Part shown: positions 56,400 to 64,000 of the stretch, one piece after another
Position numbering within the stretch: the first letter of the stretch is position 1
Layout: every line of letters starts with the position of its first letter
Assembly: GCF_000203795.2 (NCBI RefSeq)
Contig: NW_006281100.1
Coordinates: 608,535 to 672,534, forward strand
Direction of reading: 5' to 3'
Origin: Batrachochytrium dendrobatidis JAM81
Lineage: Eukaryota > Chytridiomycota > Chytridiomycetes > Rhizophydiales
DNA length: 64,000 nt
Program-made: the position numbers and the translations under genes
The notes under the pieces: model-generated
What the model saw: only the letters and a program-made list of their open reading frames with translations
Database searches by the model: none
Told to the model about the DNA's origin: nothing

Positions 56400-59389
56400 A
56401 TGGACTTGATAGAAATTGCACATTCTAGTTGGCAAGCATGTTCCCATCTGTTCAATGGAGCAATAGTCTATGCTGACCAGCCGTTTCTATCGGTCATTAA
56501 ATGGTCATTAAAAGGTGGAGTTGCTCAGCTATTGAATGGCTATGGCGCTGTATCTGTAAGAGACTTTCCACTGCCAGATCAAGTGAATTCATTGATATCT
56601 AAACCAGTCAAGCCGCTCTTGAGGTGTTGCTCATGTTATTTTGGCTGCAAACATTGCTGCATTCAGTGTATAGGACTAACTGCTAGAAACCATGACATGA
56701 TTTTCCTCGTTTAGAGCTCAAGAACCGGAAACTATTGTACTGCTGCTCTCCACTCATCTATCTCGAAATGCCGATTATATTAGCAGATTACTACTCAAGC
56801 ATCCATACAGAACATGCCATATTGTATCATCAATATCCGAGTCGTTTCATGCTATCGAAGTAGCATCTGATGAATCGCTAGTGGGAATCTGGACATCATC
56901 CACTACCGTCTCCGAGGACCGTGAGTTTGATATATCCTACTATGCCACTGTTGAGACTCGACTGCAGGACTGGATGCAAGAAAGTGCGCAACTGTAAGCT
57001 TGGACTGCTTTGGAGTTCAATCTTTGTTGGCATGTGTAAATTAACTATCTGGTCATATTTAGCCATAAAGTGAATACCAAACATCGAGACTATATTGTAT
57101 CTGTTCAACATCAACCACTTTCGTTTTCCTTGATATCAAACGACCTGTTTTTGCTTCCAGTATCTGCTTTATTTTTCCCTCGAATTCCTGCCGTGGGTGA
57201 ATCTGGTATGCATCAAATACAATCAGTAATCTATTTTCGGGTCATTTGACCTCATGGACGAGTTTTTGTCTAACATATAGTTGAATGTCAGCACCTTTAT
57301 CAGTAAGCTCTTCGCCGACTGCATCATCCAGACTCAGTGCGTCCAAAGCAGATGATGTCAGTTTTATGTCATAGATGATCGTGCCAATAATATCAAAATT
57401 ATATGTGATGGCGTGGATTACTCATTTAGTCAATATGTATATCATAGCTCAAAGTCCGGGAATTTTCATGTGCATTATCAACTCTTTTGGATTCTCTTAA
57501 TATCAAAGAAGATATATTTGTATTGGGTAAGCACATTCATAGAATATGTTGATACTGGTCTTGAATCATATATCCGATACTGATTCACTCTGAAATAGGA
57601 TCTACATCTCAGCAGATTGGACGAACAATTATCAACCAATCTGCGTCATCCCACCGCAGACAAAGTGACAAGACTGCTGCTTTGATTATTGTCGATCGAA
57701 CACTGGATTTGGTATCGCCTGTCATGCACTCTGACAATTTGTTGGATCACATCTGGTCTACCTTGCCACGCCAGGCATCCCACATACTGGACGTTTCTGT
57801 GAAACCACAGTACCTTGTTCCTTTAGAATTATCAACCCAAAACAATGTTTTTGATCACGGTAAGCAGATGTATTGCCTTTTTTCTTGTCAACTATTTAAT
57901 CAGTGTATTTCCCTGCACATAATTGACACTAGTATACTAGGGCCATTTTTATCACTTGGTCATGGACTTGATGAAGAATGTCTTGAATTTATATCCGTTT
58001 TATTGAGACTTGGAAAAAGAGAAGGACTTGTGGCAGCACGGTAATTTTTAGATTCCTGGCGTATTTAGTAGTGTTGATTGAGACTAACAGGATTATTCTG
58101 TAGGAGAAGATTGGTCGATATTTTATCTCATGAAGTTTCAGATGTGACAATACCCAAGGTACGAGATAAAGTTTGATTTAAAGTTACATTGAGTCATTGC
58201 TTTATCAATCTTTTTGATTCATTGAATACGCTACTAGGTTCTTGGTCGTGTTACAGTGAAGCAATTGGAGACTCTGGGTGCTCAAATGTGTAGCCAATAC
58301 GGTATATGGAGTTTCAGGGAAGGCATTGCAAGGTACCTCTCTGCATCTATTGAAGCTGCCCAGGATAGGCAAGTATATATGCAACTTGATTGGCTTTAAT
58401 TTCTGTCCCATTCTAAACTCGAGTTTTTGCTGGTAATATCCAATCTTTTGAATAATTGATAGTTCCAAATCCATGTATGATGAGTTGATTGGAATTGAAA
58501 AAGTGCTTTCTGGTTCAATGGCAGAAACAATGGAATCATCCATTATGGTCGAGCAACTATGCCAGTTACTACAGAAGTTTATCGACAAAAAGAAGCTGAA
58601 AAGCGAGTCTAATACCAATGTGGCATCCGAGATGATCACTGCAAAGGATGTTTTAATGTTGACATTGTATTCTTATTCATTGCTGGGCGATTCAGTACAC
58701 ATACCTCAGGCTCAGGAAGCCTCACTACAAGATGCATTCTTTCGGGCAATGATGGCAGTAGGTGTATTTATGGTTTACATATTTTATAATTTACTGATAA
58801 GAAGCATGCAAACTATTGTTTTCATCCAAAAGGCTAGTTCTGGAGCAAATCCAAAAGCAATTCGGGGATGGGTTGTTCGTGTATTTACTCAATTGAGGCA
58901 GATCTCACAAATACGCTCAGAGCTACATCATTTTAGGTAAATGTATATGCTCTGATTAGTTTGTATCAAACTCATGTTGCCAAAATTAATACAATGCTTG
59001 GGAGGATTCATAGGCATGTGATTCAACCCCATCAGCAGCCGGCATACGATCCACTATTAGTTCAGGTTGCCCGAAGAGCAGTGGAGCCAAGTAGTGTTTC
59101 AGATATGGCAATACCGAGTCAAATAGACGAAGACTGGACACATATTCCTTATGGTGGAACGCTAGGATCAGTCATGAGTGGGTTTTCTCGGATGTTGGGT
59201 GCGGTGGCTAAAAAGTCTCATCCTTCGCAGTTCAAAAATATAATCGTCGTTGTAGTTGGTGGTATTACATTTGAAGAGACTGGCCGTGTTCGCGACGAGC
59301 TCCAATCTCGTGGCCAAAATGCACTTGTTGGTAGTACAAACATTGCATCAACAGATACCATCATGGCACATGTATTCAAATCAAAATAA
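56400..59389 (+). CDS. Sec1/Munc18 family protein, SCFD2-like
   Basis: About ten exons, start ATG at 56400 (MDLIEIAHSSWQACSHLFNG) and stop TAA at 59387-59389. Blocks typical of the Sec1 fold include 'GAIVYADQPFLSVIKWSLKG', 'TIVLLLSTHLSRNADYISRL', 'ALIIVDRTLDLVSPVMHSDN' with 'LLDHIWSTLP', and the C-terminal 'NIIVVVVGGITFEETGRVRD'. 'DRTLDLVSP' is the most diagnostic block. A C-terminal VGG(I/V)T.xE with an intact 'ELHHFR' helix fits SCFD2 better than Sly1, Vps45 or Vps33. SM proteins chaperone SNARE assembly; the exact role of SCFD2 is poorly known. Exon borders between 57200 and 57600 are uncertain. Confidence 0.75.
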
Positions 59390-59445
59390 ACTTGCCATGA
59401 TCGACTTGGACATTTGTTCAACGCCGGATGAGTTTCCAATCAGCA

Positions 59446-60203
59446 TTATTCATTTGATTCAGATTTTCCAAACCATCTACTTCCATCCAGGTAAGCTCTC
59501 CAACCCAATTCAGGCAAATTGGGATTCTTGATCGAGTGTCCGTTCAAGAGCGAATAGGCATCTTCTAGTAATCCAATCAGCAGTCCACAGGCACCACCAT
59601 ATTTAAATGCCCGTTGGGATGCTTGCCACGACAATCCAGCTGTATGTAATATATGTAAACATGTCAGACAAGACTAAGAAACAATCGTCAAACCTCACTG
59701 CATTTACCTATTCGACTGAATGCAGCGGCAGTAAACAGCCCAGCACCCAATGCATTCACAAATATGTCCTTTCCAGTCACCCACTCTCCGATTGCATGTT
59801 CAGCAACACCAAACATTGCAGACAACAGTCCAAACCTTGCAGCATAGTACACACCGCCCACTCCGGCTCCACTAATGATTGCCAATTGTTTATGTCGATG
59901 ATAAAAGTACCAACCGCCAACAGTGCGAGGCAAGCGATGAGCGTTTTCAGCCAGAAACTGACGAGATCGAATATGTCCTTGCAATCCTGCTCCTGAAACA
60001 AATCCTGCTGCTATACCACCAAAAAAAAGTCGGGATGTCCATAGTAATGAAGGAGAGACTGAGGTCTCAATATGATGCTTGCGGGATTTTTCAGCGTCGT
60101 CACCCAACACTACATATTGAAAAACAATGGCTGTATCTGTGAGGCCCTTTAAGATGGGAGTAAATATTACACTGGGATAGCTAAATGGGTTGTCTGTTGT
60201 CAT
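59446..60203 (-). CDS. Tim17/Tim22/Tim23-fold membrane protein, possibly TIMMDC1-like
   Basis: Two exons (60203-59708 and 59639-59446) encode 229 aa, start ATG giving MTTDNPFSYPSVIF. Four hydrophobic Gly/Ala-rich segments are visible: 'LLWTSRLFFGGIAAGFVSGA', 'LAIISGAGVGGVYYAARFGL', 'DIFVNALGAGLFTAAAFSRI' and 'AFKYGGACGLLIGLLEDAYS'. The GxxxG-rich spacing is that of the Tim17/22/23 superfamily. The order of segments and an amphipathic N-terminus suggest an inner mitochondrial membrane protein such as the complex I assembly factor TIMMDC1, but no family-specific motif settles this. It ends 57 bp from the convergent SCFD2-like stop. Confidence 0.6.
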
Positions 60204-60409
60204 GATCAACAATGAGCTGAATTGTTTTATAAAAAAGTCAAACTTGATCAGCTTTATTGAACTATTGGAGTTGATGTTGAGCGAGTTCAATTTATCAAAT
60301 CTAAAATGATCATCTCAATCATTCAACTGATTTTTGTTATTTAATACGTCCTATAAACTTGAAGCAATCCCAAAATGTACTGATGATTCAAACCATCAAA
60401 GTTTCTCAC

Positions 60410-60835
60410 ATTGACAGCTTATTCATGTGAAGCAAAACACTAAAAACTAAACGACTGGTTGCATCTTTGTTCCAGTACATCTCATATTCTTGACACTGGT
60501 TCAATCTGCTTTCGTCTACACATCATGACACTATGTGATTGGTATAAAAACAACTTGTATTTCTGAAATGTGTAATCTTTGTTTTCTTGAACTAGAACGC
60601 GAGCATATCGAGTTTTTGAGTTTTCGAGATACAAAGTGGTTTTTGATTGAAAACAAGGTAATCACTAGATTGTAACGGATGAATCTAATGATCGTACAAT
60701 GTATGACTGTTTAAAAAAAGAAATTTCAGTTTAAACCTATAGTTCGATTGTGCATCATATGATGAATGTTGTCTATTAAAAAGGTATTCATTGAAATGAG
60801 TACAAATGTTTTATTTTACGTGAATACGCTCTAGA
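60410..60835 (-). repeat. MITE-like repeat family, copy H
   Basis: The left end 'TTGACAGCTTATTCATGTGA' (60411-60430) and right end 'TTTTATTTTACGTGAATACG' (60808-60827) are decayed inverted partners. The body has 'CTTTGTTCCAGTACATCTCA' (about 60466) shared with copy F, 'TTGAACTAGAACGCGAGCAT' (about 60588) shared with copy C, and 'CGTACAATGTATGACTG' (about 60693) shared with copies C, D and E in reverse complement. It lies between the Tim17-fold gene start and the end of the F-box/LRR gene. Confidence 0.8.
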
Positions 60836-60962
60836 TAAACATTCACCAACTTGAATTGATATTGTACATTGCTTTATTCAAATCAATGGACATTGAGTTG
60901 GTACGATGTGATCCTTGGAATGCAACCATGTTGTTTAAGCTTATTCAAATGAAGAATTTACA

Positions 60963-63900
60963 TTATTGTTTTTTTCGGAGTCTTGTTGAATGGGGCGTGG
61001 CTATTTCAGTTGCACTTTTTTCTTGAATACAACGAAGCGCTTCCATATCTCGTTTTTGAGTCAGCGCATCCATAGGTCCAATCTTTTTGATAAATGAACG
61101 AGTGGGCTCGGGTGAAGTAAGCCCAACTGAAAGCGACAACCTTGAACCATACCCAGAACCTGTATTTTGAGTTTTACGCGTTTGTATATCTATGGAAGAA
61201 GGCGTAGGCGGTTCTGAGCTCCGTAACAAGTGAGATGGCAAATTGTTATGAGGCTGACTTGATGTGCTAAAGGATCTTAGCCGAGTGTTGGAGATAGGCA
61301 CACCCGAAGTACCACGAGTTGAAATAACAGGCAGGCGAGATGAAGTACGCACTCCGGATGGGGTTGGCGTTCTATTACTGCTTCGAGATGACAAAGGTAG
61401 TGGCAGTTTGGAGGTACTCAGATTGCTGCTGGTTGATGATCGAAGAGACCATCGACCAGCACCAGATTCATTAGAAGATCCTGAAGAATGAGAGTTGGTG
61501 CGTGTTCGTTGCACATTTGGTGTTTGAACAGTTTCAAGAGGAGATTTACTGTCAAGTACAACACTGGGCACATTGAATGCTGTATTTTGCTCATATGATG
61601 GATTGGAGAATGGCTTGTTGACATGTGAAGGGTATTGTTGAGGACTCCCATTTAAATTAATATTGGGTTGCATATAGGGATTATAGCCTGGTCCAGATCC
61701 ACCATAGTTTATAGGATGCCCTTGAAGCATACCAGCACCGTTGTGTGGACTAGCAGTCATCGCAGCATGCTGCATAGCAGACATATGCTGACCAGGATAC
61801 ACAAATGGCCCACCAGGACCAAGTGGGGAAACTGGCCATGTGCCATTCAGGTTAGACGGATTCAGACCGCGTCCCATATTTGTAGTATTAGCGGCAACAC
61901 CATTAGTAAGGACCTCTGCAAGCTTTTTAAGTACGCCCATTGTTTCGCGAGACTCATCATAGTAATCATCATAATCTTCAGAATCAGTTTGTGAATCAGA
62001 ATTGACATTGTTGGAAGGCTGATAATAATCTTCGTTGGTAGCATCTTTAGTACGTCTTCTTCTATTTGATTGGCTATGCATGCTCCGACGACTTTGCTTG
62101 CGAGATACTTTTGACGAACGCCTTCTAGAGGTTGGAAAAGCAGTATACTGGTCAGGGTTTCCGTTGTGTGCAGGACTATCATGTTGAAGATACTCGGGTG
62201 ATATATCAGTCTGCACATTCGCGTCAACCATCACAACAGGAGGGGAAAATGGAAGAAACGCAGTGCCAGAATGAGAGCCCATGTGATGATCATATTGTGA
62301 GCTGACTGAAGGAGACGATGCAGTTGGAGTGAGAATAGGAACTGGAGTAATTGAGCTGGATCGATTCTCCTGATCATGCAAAGGCTTGTTGAGATGTGCT
62401 GGTGATAATCTGGATATTGCAGTACTACCCCTAAATCTATGCTTGGCTAAAAGACAAAGCGATTCCCTGCGAATCAAGCATTCTACTCCAAGATGACGAT
62501 CTCCAGAATGATACGAGGCAATAGGTGAGCTTAAAATTTTTGGACAACCATGAAGATGAAGTTCTTGTAATGAAGTGCAATATCGAGCAAGTTGAAGTAC
62601 ACCTTGCTCGCTGACTTCCTCACATCCTGCCAAAGCCACACGCCGAAGTGAATGTGATGCATGTTTTGCAAGAGCATACAGCGAGACATCAGTGACAAAA
62701 GAGCAAAATGCCAGCTGCACAGTTTCCAACTGAGATGAGCCTAAAGCTAAAGCAATAATAGAATCATCTGAAATTCCAGAGGAACCGTCCAGGATTACTC
62801 TTTTCAAGTCAGGGCAGTGGGATACTACATATCGCAACGAAAGATCTATAATGGACGAGTTTCGAAGCGAAAGAGATTTAAGCGGCCTAGAAGGTGACGA
62901 AAGAGTTAATGGGCGAAAGGTCAAAGGACTTGCATCAGGAAGTGCACCATCTAAACAAATGTGTTCAATCTGTGTACAGATATCAACAATATTCACAAGT
63001 GTGGCAATCGTGACTTTTGTGCCAGCAAGATTAATAGATTTGAGAGAAGGTATGTGACGAAACAGGTCAGGGAGATACGAATCAGAGATTGGACAACCGG
63101 CTAAATCTAATGAGACCAAATCAGGAGAGTGGTCTGAAATAGACTGAACTACAATATTGGAAGCAGATGGACATGATTTCAAAGAAATGGATTCCAAATT
63201 TGGAAAAAGTTGAAGTGCAACATCAATATCTCCAATAAGTAGCTGATCAGAAATAATGGTAGGAATATGAAAATGACGAACAAATGCCGGATATGGATGA
63301 AATGCCATTGGGTTCAATAGAGTTTGAATCATTTCATAATATCCAGATACTGTGGTAAATGATGGCGATGAATACAACATTCGGGCGCCAGCTCGTGACC
63401 ATTGCTTGCAGACAAGCATGTATGATTTGGATATTTCAGCAGAACTAACAGCATAACTCATAATTATTTTAAGAATGGAGCCTGGCAAATGAGATGCGTT
63501 GTGAGAAAAGTTTGACATATCAGACCATCTGACGGAGCGTCGACGCGGAGTTTTTTTTAAAGCTACTGGAGCTGTCGCTTCAATTTCCAGTCGAGGTAAA
63601 AATGACTGATCATCGTCAAAATCATGCTTCATAGATGCCCATAAAGCACGAGGTCCTTGTTCCTTGGAATGTATCCAACTTGGAACTCGAGATACAGGAT
63701 TTCCTTTAAAGTTGGATCAACGTGTTAGCCAACCAAAGTATGGTAAATGAATGAAAAAATATAAATATGAGTTTACCTATAAAAGATTCTATTTTTTTGT
63801 GATTTTCAGAGTCAGAAACAGTCCATGATTTAGGTCTAGTTTGAGTTTTATCACTGCCAGCACCATGTGAAGCATGAATCAACAAGCCTGAATCTCTCTT

Positions 63901-64000
63901 GTTGCGAGATCTCAAGATTCCCTCATGATTAACTATATGAGCAGACACTGGGGCACCCAGATGATGAATCGCAGCAGGGAAAAAATTTGCATTGTCAATA
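60963..64000 (-). CDS. F-box and leucine-rich repeat protein (partial, 5' end beyond window)
   Basis: The stop is at 60963-60965; a long exon reaches about 63708, where an intron (to about 63776) joins to an upstream exon open to the window edge. The F-box is 'SHLPGSILKIIMSYAVSSAE' plus 'MLVCKQWSRAGARMLYSSPS'. Cysteine-containing LRRs of AMN1/GRR1 type follow: 'LESISLKSCPSASNIV', 'LVSLDLAGCPISDSYL', 'LKRVILDGSSGISDDSI', 'LETVQLAFCSFVTDVSLYAL', 'LRRVALAGCEEVSEQGVLQL' and 'LQELHLHGCPKI'. The C-terminal half (from about 62450 down) is disordered: Ser/Arg-rich, an acidic SDSQTDSEDYDDYYDE tract and Pro/Gly/Asn runs. It is a likely SCF ubiquitin-ligase receptor. The very long disordered tail is unusual for GRR1-like proteins. 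Confidence 0.85.

Noticed and set aside
1..64000. CRISPR arrays, rRNA genes, prophage, antiphage or toxin-antitoxin loci.
   Set aside because: No regularly spaced short repeats, rRNA-like stretches or prokaryotic operons are present; intron-rich genes show eukaryotic nuclear DNA.

Overview
The window is nuclear DNA of a fungus, most probably a zoosporic (chytrid) fungus. The genes carry many short introns, mostly about 50-110 bp with GT...AG ends, and the intergenic DNA is AT-rich. Several proteins are typical of flagellated or early-diverging lineages: a WD40/HEAT protein of WDR87/WDR97 type, a three-domain doublecortin protein, a Zwilch-like kinetochore protein, PHAF1 and an SCFD2-like Sec1 protein. 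The precise taxon (for example Batrachochytrium or a relative) is an inference that cannot be proved from this text.

Layout: the 3' end of a TPR gene (1-447); a large WD40/HEAT gene (985-7839, +); a small acidic protein (8130-8950, -); a RalGPS-like RasGEF/PH gene (9334-13360, -); a 419-aa unknown (14088-15520, -); a LIM-like zinc protein (15674-16228, -); a two-domain sulfurtransferase (16431-18161, +); UAP1 (18278-19961, -) divergent from a membrane-anchored hexokinase (20197-21882, +); a CobW/ZNG1 GTPase (22117-23551, -); a surface membrane protein (24109-25491, -); an inositol 5-phosphatase (26532-28211, -) divergent from PHAF1 (28799-31644, +), which meets SIP5 (31649-34233, -) tail to tail; clathrin light chain (34890-36139, +); tRNA-Asp (36237-36308, -); RhoGAP (37407-40036, +); mitochondrial SSB (40214-41216, -); PFS2/WDR33 (41746-44675, -); the doublecortin protein (45027-48026, -); F-box/WD40 (48405-50130, +); calcium-dependent mitochondrial carrier SAL1/SCaMC (50402-52800, +); Zwilch-like (53138-56236, +); SCFD2-like (56400-59389, +); a Tim17-fold protein (59446-60203, -); and an F-box/LRR gene running off the right edge (60963 to beyond 64000, -).

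The main structure not explained by genes is a dispersed short repeat with terminal inverted repeats (core 5'-TACAGCCGTATTCACGTAAAATGG-like), a MITE family with seven nearly complete copies of about 360-500 bp and one end fragment. All copies lie outside exons. Two sit inside introns (sulfurtransferase intron 1 and a PHAF1 intron), which makes those introns about 550 bp long. Two sit in divergent promoters. The TIR begins TA-CAG, so a Tc1/mariner-type ancestor with TA target sites is the simplest reading.

Most genes are unrelated housekeeping functions (trafficking, mitochondria, cytoskeleton, mRNA 3' processing, signalling). One neighbourhood has a plausible joint logic: UAP1, which makes UDP-GlcNAc for chitin, shares a 235-bp promoter with a hexokinase that makes its upstream precursor glucose 6-phosphate. 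I found no CRISPR array, rRNA, plasmid, viral or toxin locus.
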